Positions 6,383 through 13,861 of a stretch of 23,567 bases of DNA are shown piece by piece; position 1 is the stretch's first letter, and each line of letters opens with the position of its first letter. The position numbers were made by a program, and so were the translations under genes. Origin of the DNA: ARS1285 sp039796495 (GTDB lineage Archaea > Nanobdellota > Nanobdellia > Pacearchaeales > GW2011-AR1); contig JBDKJQ010000038.1 in assembly GCA_039796495.1 (NCBI GenBank), positions 1 through 23,567 on the forward strand, read 5' to 3'. The notes under the pieces were generated by a model, which was given only the letters and a program-made list of their open reading frames with translations, had not been told where the DNA came from and ran no database searches.

Positions 6383-7321
6383 ATGGATATACACATCATA
6401 TTATTCTACAAGTTCCAGCAGATTGCGGATGTAAATTATTTCAAAAGAAAACATCTCAAATTTTGTAAAGACTTGGGAGTATTCGGAAAAGTTCTCATTG
6501 CCGAAGAAGGCATTAACGGGAGCATCTCCGGTAGCAAAGAGCAGATTGAGACTTATAAAAAATATGTGCACAATCTAGATGGATTCAACGACGTCTGGTT
6601 CAAGGAAGAAATAGCAAATAGCCACCCTTTTACCAAGATGGTAGTCCGGATAAAAAAAGAGATAATCCGCATAGACAGAAAAGTTGACATGTCAAAAAAA
6701 GGAGAATATATTTCTCCTCAGGAATTCCTGCAGTGGTACAACCGGCAGGAAGATTTCATCGTCATCGACGCAAGAAATTATTATGAGTATCATCTAGGAA
6801 AATTTAAAAACGCAATAAATCCAAACCTAAGCTCCTTCAGAGGATTTCCGCAATTTGTTGAAAGTTTAAAACAAAAAACAGAAAAAAATAAAAAAATAAT
6901 CACCTATTGCACGGGAGGTATCAGATGTGAAAAAGCATCAGCATATCTGAAAGAACAGGGTTTTGTTAATGTGTATCAATTAGAAGGAGGCATCATTAAT
7001 TTTTGTCAGCAATTTCCTAACACGGTCTGGGAGGGAAAGTGTTTTGTCTTTGACAAACGATTGATGTCTGACATCAACCAGAAAAATAAGCCCATTACGC
7101 AGTGCGAATCATGCGGAGAGTTGTGTGATCTATACAAAAACTGTCGGAACCGTGAGTGTGACAAATTAACTATCTTGTGTACAAAATGCGATGAAAAATT
7201 GCAGGGTTGTTGCTCAAAAAAATGCATGAATGAATTTATTGCATATGCACGGGAAAGAGCAGTGTTAAAGAAACAGGGATTGTGGCAACCGAAAGAAATT
7301 TTGCAGAACTACGCAAAATAA
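6383..7321 (+). CDS. trhO: Rhodanese-domain tRNA uridine 5-hydroxylase (TrhO/UPF0176)
   Basis: The 312-residue protein covers the full TrhO layout. An N-terminal ferredoxin-like domain (residues 1-110, including AEEGINGSISG) precedes a rhodanese domain (about 115-225) whose active-site loop YCTGGIRCEKA puts the catalytic Cys at residue 176. The C-terminal cysteine-rich segment (about 241-280) repeats CxxC pairs. In bacteria TrhO makes 5-hydroxyuridine at tRNA position 34 independently of prephenate. The family is mainly bacterial, so horizontal acquisition is likely (inference). It has its own leaderless-type promoter and is convergent with the next gene. Confidence 0.88.
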   Translation: MDIHIILFYKFQQIADVNYFKRKHLKFCKDLGVFGKVLIAEEGINGSISGSKEQIETYKKYVHNLDGFNDVWFKEEIANSHPFTKMVVRIKKEIIRIDRKVDMSKKGEYISPQEFLQWYNRQEDFIVIDARNYYEYHLGKFKNAINPNLSSFRGFPQFVESLKQKTEKNKKIITYCTGGIRCEKASAYLKEQGFVNVYQLEGGIINFCQQFPNTVWEGKCFVFDKRLMSDINQKNKPITQCESCGELCDLYKNCRNRECDKLTILCTKCDEKLQGCCSKKCMNEFIAYARERAVLKKQGLWQPKEILQNYAK

Positions 7322-7322
7322 T

Positions 7323-7613
7323 CTACATCTTCACAACGCTTCCTTCATCAAGATAATATCCTTTATGCCCGATTTCACCGACGATAACTTTCGCCACGTC
7401 AGAGATATCAACAGCCATGTCGCGTGCCGTTTTGATAACATGCGCCTTAAAGCATTTCTCGCAGAGGACATACACAAAATTATCTTGCTGCTCGACAACA
7501 AAAAAATTTCTTTGCGCATAATCCTGTATTTCCTCCAAAAAGGAAGCAGGAAACTCATTTGCATTTTCAAGGATGATAGCAATGCTCCCATTCACATCAT
7601 TTTTTTGTTTCAT
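7323..7613 (-). CDS. Uncharacterised 96-residue protein with a CxxC pair
   Basis: I do not recognise a family. The start is set at the ATG 7613 (MKQKNDVNGSIAIIL) because a TATA box (7630-7644) lies 24 nt upstream. The frame is open to a TTG at 7628, but that would sit at the TATA box. The N-terminal half looks alpha/beta (GSIAIILENANEFPASFLEE), with one CxxC (VYVLCEKCFKAHV) and a C-terminal beta-rich stretch (VAKVIVGEIGHKGYYLDEG). There is no membrane segment. The gene is convergent with trhO, with one base between their stop codons. Confidence 0.65.
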   Translation of the reverse strand: MKQKNDVNGSIAIILENANEFPASFLEEIQDYAQRNFFVVEQQDNFVYVLCEKCFKAHVIKTARDMAVDISDVAKVIVGEIGHKGYYLDEGSVVKM

Positions 7614-7629
7614 GAAAATCAAGAGCAAA

Positions 7630-7644
7630 AATAATTTTTAAAGG
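7630..7644 (-). promoter_or_regulatory. TATA box for the 96-residue protein
   Basis: On the minus strand CCTTTAAAAATTATT is centred 24 nt before the ATG at 7613. It decides the start codon choice for this gene. Confidence 0.5.
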
Positions 7645-7682
7645 GTTGGTGTATTATCAGAACAACACAAAGTTTTATCGGA

Positions 7683-9152
7683 TTATTTTGATTTGTAATC
7701 AGGATAATGAGGTCTTATTACTCGATCAATAAAATCTTCAACTAAAACATCTTCGACAGCATTTTCTTGCTGTGCAAGCATCGGAGCTACGGTTCTATAC
7801 AGTTGTTCTCGACCAATGTTTCTTATTCTTTCTTGATCCGCTTTTATTTCCATTTTTTTAAAATTAAATTGTGCAGGAACGGCAACATATCCTCGATATT
7901 CTGAATCTAAATGAAAGTTCATAAAACAATATGCATTTGAGGTTAATCGTTCGCGATAATTGACAAAATCATCGACAAATTCCATTAAATCTGCCTGTGG
8001 AACAAAATATCCTCTTCCAGATTTGTGCGCTAATTCTTGAGATTCTCGAGGAATAACTTTACTGGCCTTCATCTCCGCATCGCGAATCATATGGGCCTCA
8101 TCAGGTGTCAGTGTAACTCCTTGAGGAGTGACTACTTTAGGAGTGCCATGTTCTCCAACGACAAGCTCGTGAATACGTGAAAGAATTTCTTGATTATTAA
8201 AACCCGATTCAATAAGAGAATTATGTATTCGATTAATATCGTTTTTAAAACTATACGTTATCATAAACGGATTTCCATAAAACCTTCTCCATTCTTCGAT
8301 GTTGCACCCCACAGGATTATTACAGTCGATGATAATTCTTTTATGATCTTCCCTAGCTTTTTCTTTAAGATTTTCAGAAATTTTTTTACTATGTTTATAT
8401 TGATGGCTAAAAATTGCTTGTCTGCCTTCTCTTTCACCTATTTCTACTATCTCTGGTCCGCGTTTTGCCGAAGAACAAATAAATAGTAAATCGACGTCTA
8501 ACATTCCTTCTAAATCCGTTTGAGGTAATATTTTATCTACTTCAGGCCTTCTTTCTAATCTTATTCTCATCTCTTGCTTCGCAGTTTCAGCATCCCGACG
8601 TTCTCCAAATGTTTTCACGCTTTTGATTCCAGAATTAAGACAAAGATACTCGCTAAGTTTATCTCCAAAAATTCCCAAGCCGATAACTCCTGCAGTTGCC
8701 GGGCGATAGGCATGTTCTCGTATCTTGGAAAAAATATCTTTGTCGCCTTTATCTATAATATCGTTTAATATTCCTCGTTTATTGTATTCGTTTGCAGCTT
8801 TATATTTATCTATGTCAGATATTTGTAAAAACTCCATTGGGGCGCCGCTGAGTAAAACTATTTTTGAAGAGTATCCCCGTCCACGCAATGCTTCAGCAAC
8901 AGTGATTCCATTGGGCTGCCCGTCACTGGGAAGATAATAATCCAGAAGCCATAAGTCAATATCTTGTGCGCGTAAATTATCCACCACACCATTAAAATTA
9001 CCTTTCAATTGTTTGGGAGAAATGTGAAATAATTTTATATCAAAATTGACCGATTCGAATTCTCTTGCTCTTTTTATTCTCCTTTTAAAATAATCCAAGA
9101 TTTCTTTATCATCATCCAAACACCCGATGCGCAGCGTTCTTGCCCTTTCCAT
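7683..9152 (-). CDS. Response-regulator receiver domain fused to a lactate/malate dehydrogenase-like domain
   Basis: The protein has 489 residues. Residues 7-145 form a CheY-like receiver: acidic pocket D13-D15, phospho-acceptor D71 (LWLLDYYLP), S102 (VLLSG) and the conserved Lys K135 (DIIDKGD). From residue 154 a Rossmann domain begins with GVIGLGIFG (GxGxxG, 158-163). It continues like the lactate/malate dehydrogenase superfamily: DLLFICSSAKRGPE (221-234), NNPVG (278-282), D305 and R308 in NDINRIH with the spacing of LDH D168/R171, and the catalytic-His motif GEHG (333-336, H335). The last 100 residues form an unusual C-terminal extension. All catalytic and phosphorylation residues appear present. 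The natural reading is a phosphorylation-controlled 2-hydroxyacid dehydrogenase, though substrate and kinase are unknown. An SD-like GGGAGGTG and a TATA box precede the ATG. Confidence 0.8.
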   Translation of the reverse strand: MERARTLRIGCLDDDKEILDYFKRRIKRAREFESVNFDIKLFHISPKQLKGNFNGVVDNLRAQDIDLWLLDYYLPSDGQPNGITVAEALRGRGYSSKIVLLSGAPMEFLQISDIDKYKAANEYNKRGILNDIIDKGDKDIFSKIREHAYRPATAGVIGLGIFGDKLSEYLCLNSGIKSVKTFGERRDAETAKQEMRIRLERRPEVDKILPQTDLEGMLDVDLLFICSSAKRGPEIVEIGEREGRQAIFSHQYKHSKKISENLKEKAREDHKRIIIDCNNPVGCNIEEWRRFYGNPFMITYSFKNDINRIHNSLIESGFNNQEILSRIHELVVGEHGTPKVVTPQGVTLTPDEAHMIRDAEMKASKVIPRESQELAHKSGRGYFVPQADLMEFVDDFVNYRERLTSNAYCFMNFHLDSEYRGYVAVPAQFNFKKMEIKADQERIRNIGREQLYRTVAPMLAQQENAVEDVLVEDFIDRVIRPHYPDYKSK

Positions 9153-9171
9153 GATGTATCAAGCACACCTC

Positions 9172-9187
9172 CCTATATTTAATTTTG
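9172..9187 (-). promoter_or_regulatory. TATA box for the receiver-dehydrogenase gene
   Basis: On the minus strand AAATTAAATATAGGG is centred about 27 nt before the ATG at 9152. It shows the gene has its own promoter and is not simply read through from trmB. Confidence 0.45.
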
Positions 9188-9239
9188 CGTCATAGAGAAA
9201 AAGTAGTGAAAATACAAAAATTTTAAAAAAACTGCAGAA

Positions 9240-10007
9240 TTATCTGCTGCTTATAACAATCGGCTCAATTTTTACAGCAATAGGCTTTGATTTTGTCCAG
9301 AGAATGTTGAAATAATTCTGGTACGTTTTTGCAATTTCCTCATTCACTATTTCAATAACTTCGATCTGATCTCCCCACACAAAAATCATGACTTTGTCTC
9401 CCTGAACATTTGTTGTCACATTTGAATCATATTTTTTTGGAAGTATGCGCGCTTCAGTATAATTCAATGAATTAAGCCATTTCACTCTTTTTATTGCAGA
9501 CGCATTGTAGATATGTCTCATTCGTATTTTTCTACCTATCCTCTCTTTATGGAAATCCTTAAGCATTGGACCTATAATATCAGAAGCCTGTGGAGGAATA
9601 CCAAACACGTCCACTGGCTCACTACTACTTAGAAGGCTTTCAATCGCCTCACGCAACGCAAAGATCCCCTTGGAAAATTTGACAAGCTCATTATCTTTCT
9701 TAAAAGTTTTCTTCGATTCAAAATCTTTGATTAAGTCCTGCAACTCCATCTCTTTTCTTTTCACAAAATGAATCAGGCTGCGTGGCTCGCGTGCCTTGAA
9801 CATCTTCTTTTCTTTATTGATCTCAAAAATAAATCCTTCTTCAACAAGCCTCCGCAATGCATCATAGATATTCGAGCGGTGAATCTTTGTCTTTTTTGAT
9901 AAATCAAGAACTGATGCAACATCTCCAATTTCAACTAACGCAGTATATACTTCTGCCTCGTTTTTACCAAACCCGATCTCTTTTAAAAATTCTTTTAATG
10001 TATCCAT
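9240..10007 (-). CDS. TrmB-family transcriptional regulator
   Basis: The protein has 255 residues from the ATG at 10007 (MDTLKEFLKEIGFGKNEAEVY). An upstream TTG at 10016 is open, but it lies too close to the TATA boxes. Residues 15-70 are the TrmB winged helix (VYTALVEIGDVASVLDLSKK, then IHRSNIYDALRRLVEEGFIFEI). A coiled segment around 80-105 (KRKEMELQDLIKDFESKK) likely dimerises, and the C-terminal part resembles the TrmB sugar/effector-binding region. TrmB proteins regulate carbohydrate and central-metabolism genes in archaea. The downstream receiver-dehydrogenase gene is a plausible target, but that is inferred from adjacency only. Confidence 0.85.
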   Translation of the reverse strand: MDTLKEFLKEIGFGKNEAEVYTALVEIGDVASVLDLSKKTKIHRSNIYDALRRLVEEGFIFEINKEKKMFKAREPRSLIHFVKRKEMELQDLIKDFESKKTFKKDNELVKFSKGIFALREAIESLLSSSEPVDVFGIPPQASDIIGPMLKDFHKERIGRKIRMRHIYNASAIKRVKWLNSLNYTEARILPKKYDSNVTTNVQGDKVMIFVWGDQIEVIEIVNEEIAKTYQNYFNILWTKSKPIAVKIEPIVISSR

Positions 10008-10016
10008 AGTCCTCAA

Positions 10017-10206
10017 TTTTATAATACTCTTTTATATTTAACGTTTTCGTAAGCGAATTTAAAATCACCCTAAAACGTCATTACAAAAAGGAAAATTCTT
10101 TTATATTGATATGTAGTATTAAAAAAGACACCATCGAAGCAAAAAATAATACGGCCTTTTACAGATGAATCTATGGGGTAAAAAGTTAGAAAAAGTAAGA
10201 GACTGA
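10017..10206. other. Intergenic region upstream of trmB with TATA boxes and an inverted repeat
   Basis: The first part holds two minus-strand TATA-like boxes for trmB (within about 10020-10041). Upstream of these, ACGTTTT (10041-10047) and AAAACGT (10072-10078) form an inverted repeat with 24 nt between, a possible regulator site. A plus-strand AT box (TCTTTTATATTGAT near 10097-10110) has no convincing gene after it, only a 13-codon frame at 10165-10206. I see no RNA gene here. Confidence 0.35.
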
Positions 10207-10407
10207 TTAATATCGTAGGGTAATGTCTCGGGTGCTGTCCTCATGTATTTGCTGGTTTTCAAAAAATTTTTTTAATTCTTTTCTCATGTCATCACGAATA
10301 AATATGCTTGCCTGCATTCTGTCAAGCAGCGCAGCAAGCACATGGGCTGCACTAGCAAAATCAGTGCCTTTAATTTCGATAACAAAATCATACTGAGAGT
10401 GTATCAT
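10207..10407 (-). CDS. Uncharacterised 66-residue protein
   Basis: The product is not recognised. It has 66 residues with an N-terminal beta strand (YDFVIEIKGTDF) and a central helix (AAHVLAALLDRMQ), then a charged helix (RDDMRKELKKFFEN). There are no cysteines and no membrane segment. A well-placed TATA box (10427-10438, GATTTAAACG on the plus strand) centred 25 nt before the ATG supports a real leaderless gene. It stands alone between trmB and the Nudix gene. Confidence 0.55.
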   Translation of the reverse strand: MIHSQYDFVIEIKGTDFASAAHVLAALLDRMQASIFIRDDMRKELKKFFENQQIHEDSTRDITLRY

Positions 10408-10426
10408 GCTCTATCTAATAAAAAAT

Positions 10427-10438
10427 AAGATTTAAACG
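10427..10438 (-). promoter_or_regulatory. TATA box for the 66-residue protein
   Basis: CGTTTAAATCTT on the minus strand, centred 25 nt before the ATG at 10407. Confidence 0.5.
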
Positions 10439-10471
10439 TATGGTGTATTTTACGGACAAATGTATAATAAG

Positions 10472-10957
10472 TCAGACAGAGGAGGCACTATTTCTATATA
10501 AACGATCTACTTTTTCAATCTGCTCATAAATATTTTCTATTAAATCGTAGTTCTTTGCTTCTTCGAGAGAAACCCAAGCACTCTCAACAAGCTCTTCTTC
10601 ATTAAGCGTAACTTCTCCTCCCTCATGTTGGGCGTGTAGACTTACAATAATCGTTAAGAAACCATTTGGTCGTATTAACGCAAGGTTAGAAACATAGCCA
10701 ATATTCTTTATTTTCAATCCAGTTTCCTCCAATATCTCCTTATGCAAAGTCTTCTCAAAAATATCAAACCAGTGATCGTGCGTATCTTTCGGAGTGTTAA
10801 TAAAATCACTTTTTTGAATCTTTCCTCCTGGAACACACCATTTGTTTGGGAAGACTTTCTCATGCAAACTTCTTTTGCAAATCAAGTATTTACCATCAGA
10901 ATTTCTTATGATACCGGTTATTGCTATATAATGTGCTTTCTCTTGGATCTCATCCAT
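10472..10957 (-). CDS. Nudix hydrolase
   Basis: The 161-residue protein has a Nudix fold: a first strand (HYIAITGIIRNSDGKYLICKR), then WCVPGGKI, and the Nudix helix FEKTLHKEILEETGL, which keeps the RE-x-x-EE-x-G pattern with Lys in place of Arg. Between GGKI and the helix there is an insertion of roughly ten residues (SDFINTPKDTHDHW) not seen in the shortest family members. It would hydrolyse a nucleoside diphosphate linked to another group; the substrate cannot be told. A TATA box at 10977-10992 lies about 28 nt upstream of the ATG, so it is monocistronic. Confidence 0.88.
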   Translation of the reverse strand: MDEIQEKAHYIAITGIIRNSDGKYLICKRSLHEKVFPNKWCVPGGKIQKSDFINTPKDTHDHWFDIFEKTLHKEILEETGLKIKNIGYVSNLALIRPNGFLTIIVSLHAQHEGGEVTLNEEELVESAWVSLEEAKNYDLIENIYEQIEKVDRLYRNSASSV

Positions 10958-10976
10958 AGGTGTTAGATAGTTATGA

Positions 10977-10992
10977 AGTTTAAATAAATATG
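10977..10992 (-). promoter_or_regulatory. TATA box for the Nudix gene
   Basis: CATATTTATTTAAACT on the minus strand, about 28 nt before the ATG at 10957. It also marks the boundary to the end of the suf operon. Confidence 0.5.
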
Positions 10993-11020
10993 TGCGCTCT
11001 CTGATGTTTTTGCCCTCAAA

Positions 11021-11752
11021 TTATTCTTTCTCAATCCATCCATACCCTTTCTCTTCAAGCTGGTCAACAAGTTCTTTTCCGCCTTCAAGCACAATTCTGC
11101 CGTCAATCATAATAGAGAGCTTGTCAGGAGTGATGTATTCAAGAATCCGTTTGTAGTGAGTTATAATAAGGATACTCTTTTCAGCATCTCTGAGAGTATT
11201 GATACCGTGCGAGACAGCCCGTAACGCATCAATGTCTAATCCTGAATCAGTTTCGTCAAGAATTGCAACGCGAGGATTCAAAACCGCCAGCTGCAAAATC
11301 TCAGATTTCTTTTTTTCTCCACCAGAAAATCCGGCATTCAGATATCTATCAGCGAACGTTTCAGGAATGTCCAACAGTTTCAGTTTTTCTTTCAGCAGCT
11401 TTTGAAAATCCATAACGTTCATTTTTTCTTTCCGTAAATTATTCAGGGCAGTTCGTAAAAAATTGTTGATAGTCACCCCGGAAATTTCGTGGGGGTATTG
11501 AAAACTTAAGAAAAGCCCTTTTTTCGCGCGTTCATCAGGTCCGAGAGCAGTAATATCCTCTCCATCCAATAATATCTGTCCACTTGTCACACTATATTTG
11601 GGATGCCCCATGATAACATTTGACAGCGTCGACTTTCCGCTTCCATTCGGCCCCATGAGCACATGAACTCTTCCTTTCTCCAGTTTCAGATTGACTCCTT
11701 TCAGGATTTCTTTTCCTTCAACCGACACATGTAAATTTTTAATTTCTAACAT
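11021..11752 (-). CDS. sufC: Fe-S cluster assembly ATPase SufC
   Basis: The 243-residue ABC-type ATPase carries Walker A GPNGSGKST (residues 34-42), the SufC-specific signature FSGGEKKKSEILQL, Walker B VAILDETDSGLD, and the H-loop IIITHYKRIL. It powers the SufBC2D scaffold in the cytoplasm. The ATG follows a strong Shine-Dalgarno sequence (GAGGAGGAATG). It is the last gene of the suf operon, 64 nt after the DUF5680 gene, whereas in many genomes sufC comes first next to sufB. An AT hairpin lies in that gap. Confidence 0.96.
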   Translation of the reverse strand: MLEIKNLHVSVEGKEILKGVNLKLEKGRVHVLMGPNGSGKSTLSNVIMGHPKYSVTSGQILLDGEDITALGPDERAKKGLFLSFQYPHEISGVTINNFLRTALNNLRKEKMNVMDFQKLLKEKLKLLDIPETFADRYLNAGFSGGEKKKSEILQLAVLNPRVAILDETDSGLDIDALRAVSHGINTLRDAEKSILIITHYKRILEYITPDKLSIMIDGRIVLEGGKELVDQLEEKGYGWIEKE

Positions 11753-11788
11753 TTTTTTACATTCCTCCTCATAAAAAATGGGAGACTT

Positions 11789-11805
11789 AAAAATCCGAGA
11801 TTTTT
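11789..11805 (-). other. AT-rich hairpin between the DUF5680 gene and sufC
   Basis: AAAAATC and GATTTTT form a perfect 7-bp inverted repeat with a 3-nt loop. It may attenuate or process the suf transcript so that sufC is expressed at a different level. Alternatively GGATTTTTAAG could be an internal TATA box for sufC. It is weak as a terminator because the stem is almost all A-T. Confidence 0.35.
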
Positions 11806-11816
11806 ATTGTCGAGCA

Positions 11817-12284
11817 TTATAATGATCCTCCATGAAATTTTGATTCATACACTCTCTTTGAGGAGATCACAATAAATTTAGTCCCATTAAAACATTCCAA
11901 ATTTCCATTGATGCTGCTTTTGTAGGTTAATTCACCGCGTGTAAATGGTTTTTGAACGGGACCCCGGAAAGGAAATTCTTCAGCTACCTCTTGTAGTGCT
12001 TCCCTTAAAAAACTATACACTTTTTCTTTATCCACCTGAGAAGATAATAACAATCCATAATAATTCATCAGCCAGATAGCTTCTCCTCTGTGCCACACGA
12101 CTTCTTCTCCGCCAAAAGGGCGAGGGTCGTTAGCATGATATCGGTCCCTATAGGTATAATCTCCTTTTCCATAAACAAATTCTTCAAAATCATCAGCTAG
12201 TTTAACTGCCTTATTTCCACTTGCATACGTGTTTCTCTTAGCTTCAACTAAAAATTTTCTCAACTCAGCTTTATTTATTTCCAT
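11817..12284 (-). CDS. DUF5680-like protein inside the suf operon
   Basis: The 155-residue protein matches what I recall of DUF5680: an N-terminal FLVEAKRNTYASG, a KGDYTYRDRYHANDPRPFGGEE block, EAIWLMNYYG in the middle, and a C-terminal ECFNGTKFIVISSKRVYESKFHGGSL. In bacteria this domain is often found alone or behind an XRE helix-turn-helix; no function is established that I know of. Here it overlaps sufU by 14 nt and is followed by sufC, so it is co-expressed with the Fe-S machinery. It has a single cysteine. A role in cluster assembly or its regulation is guilt by association only. Confidence 0.7.
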   Translation of the reverse strand: MEINKAELRKFLVEAKRNTYASGNKAVKLADDFEEFVYGKGDYTYRDRYHANDPRPFGGEEVVWHRGEAIWLMNYYGLLLSSQVDKEKVYSFLREALQEVAEEFPFRGPVQKPFTRGELTYKSSINGNLECFNGTKFIVISSKRVYESKFHGGSL

Positions 12285-12642
12285 TTTCGAGCGCTCCTTT
12301 CAAAACGTCCAATGACAGCAATGCACATTTTAATCGTACCGGCGATAAATCAACTTTAATGAGGTCCAAAATATCGTTTTTATTTAAATGTTTAGCGTCT
12401 GCAACATCCATCTGTTTTATCTTGTCTGTTATGAGGGAAGCGCTTGCCATCGAAATCGCGCAACCTCCTCCCTGAAATTTCACTTCTTGGATTTTCCCGT
12501 CTTCAACTCGCAATTGCATTTTTATCTCATCACCGCAAAGAGGATTATTTTTTTCAAATTCGTGTGTCGGATTTTCTATAACTCCTTTATTCAAGGGATT
12601 TTTATACAAGTCCAATATTTGTTCTCGGTATAAATCAAACAT
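12271..12642 (-). CDS. sufU: Fe-S scaffold/sulfur acceptor SufU (IscU-like fold)
   Basis: The 123-residue protein has the three U-type cysteines C36 (NPLCGDEI, with D38), C61 (GGGCAISMASASL) and C106 (RLKCALLS). The residue before C106 is Lys, as in SufU (IscU has His). However, the C61-C106 distance of 45 resembles IscU, and the roughly 20-residue SufU-specific insertion is missing. It may accept sulfur from SufS through zinc or act as a scaffold. The start overlaps the sufS end by 8 nt. Assignment to SufU over IscU follows the Lys and the operon context. Confidence 0.88.
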   Translation of the reverse strand: MFDLYREQILDLYKNPLNKGVIENPTHEFEKNNPLCGDEIKMQLRVEDGKIQEVKFQGGGCAISMASASLITDKIKQMDVADAKHLNKNDILDLIKVDLSPVRLKCALLSLDVLKGALENGNK

Positions 12643-13861
12643 GGAAAACCTCCCTAACTTTTCTCAAACCACTAATTAACCGATCAATATCTTCCTTCGT
12701 ATTATAAAAAGATAAACTAACACGGCACGTCCCCGAAATACCTAATTGTTTCATCAAAGGCATGCAGCAATGATGCCCTGCTCGGATTGCAATATCATCA
12801 TTATTTAAGATTTCAGCAACATCATGGGGATGAATATCCTTGAGATTAAATGAAATAATAGAAGCACTTTTCTCAATACCAGGGTTGTAAATAATTATTC
12901 CTTCTATTCTTGCGAGTTCATTTAACGCATAATCAAGCAGTTCTTTCTGATAATTTTTCAAGACTTCCATTCCAATATGCTCTAGATAATCAACAGCAGC
13001 TCCGAGCGCAATTGCCTCAGCAATAGGAGGAGTTCCTGCCTCAAACTTTTCCGGAGTCTGGGCAAACGTTGCAGATTCATAATCCACTTTTTCAATCATG
13101 CCACCACCACATAAAAAAGGAGGAAGCTTTTTCAATAAATTTTTTCTCCCATACAAAACACCAATTCCCGTCGGTCCTACCATTTTATGGCTGGAAAAAA
13201 CAAAAAAATCACAATCCACATCTTTAACATCAATAGGAAGATGCGCAACACTCTGCGCACCATCAATAACACTCAACGCATTATTTTTTTTTGCTAAAAA
13301 AACAATTTTTTTAATATCGTTGACAGTGCCAAACACATTCGAAACATGAGTAACCGCAACAAGTGCAGTTTTCTCGGTGATTATTTCTTCAGCTTTTTTG
13401 TAATCAAGTTCAAAACTTTTTGTAACAGGAATAAATTTTAATTTCATGCCTACTCGTTTGCATAGTTGTTGCCACGGCAATAAATTTGAATGATGCTCCA
13501 TTTCTGAAACGACAATTTCATTTTTTCCTTCAGGAAGAAGAGAATGAATCGTATACGCAATAAGGTTGATAGATTCAGTCGTATTTTTAGTGAAAACAAT
13601 CTCTTCAGGTGCTGCATGAACAAACGCCGCAACTTTTTTCCGGGCTTCTTCATATTTTTGTGTTGTCTCTTCACTCAGGGTATAAACTCCTCGATGGATA
13701 TTTGCATTATCCCGTTCCATAAAAGAGGTAAGAGCATCAATAACCTGTTGCGGCCGCTGCGAAGTCGCTGCATTATCTAAATAAACAAGAGAGGGATGAT
13801 TCCTAAAAATAGGAAAATCTTTCTTCCATGCATGAGCGTGTTGTATTTTCATATTCATCAT
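12635..13861 (-). CDS. sufS: Cysteine desulfurase SufS
   Basis: The protein is about 408 residues. The frame is open to 13903, but the ATG at 13861 overlaps the sufT stop (ATGA) and gives the normal N-terminus (HAWKKDFPIFRNH...YLDNAATSQRP). It is a group II pyridoxal-phosphate desulfurase with the PLP Lys in VFSSHKMVGPTGIG, TEMEHHSN-like SEMEHHSNLLPW, and the catalytic Cys in RAGHHCCMPLM. It delivers persulfide sulfur, probably to SufU encoded next. The extra Cys after the catalytic one is a small deviation. Confidence 0.95.
   Translation of the reverse strand: MMNMKIQHAHAWKKDFPIFRNHPSLVYLDNAATSQRPQQVIDALTSFMERDNANIHRGVYTLSEETTQKYEEARKKVAAFVHAAPEEIVFTKNTTESINLIAYTIHSLLPEGKNEIVVSEMEHHSNLLPWQQLCKRVGMKLKFIPVTKSFELDYKKAEEIITEKTALVAVTHVSNVFGTVNDIKKIVFLAKKNNALSVIDGAQSVAHLPIDVKDVDCDFFVFSSHKMVGPTGIGVLYGRKNLLKKLPPFLCGGGMIEKVDYESATFAQTPEKFEAGTPPIAEAIALGAAVDYLEHIGMEVLKNYQKELLDYALNELARIEGIIIYNPGIEKSASIISFNLKDIHPHDVAEILNNDDIAIRAGHHCCMPLMKQLGISGTCRVSLSFYNTKEDIDRLISGLRKVREVFHV

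Noticed and set aside
10165..10206. 13-codon plus-strand frame (MNLWGKKLEKVRD) ending exactly at the neighbouring stop
   Set aside because: Too short, with no recognisable family; an upstream AT box alone does not support a gene.
13450..13780. Long open frames on both strands overlapping sufS, sufB and other large genes
   Set aside because: They are shadows of confidently identified genes, with no family features and biased composition.
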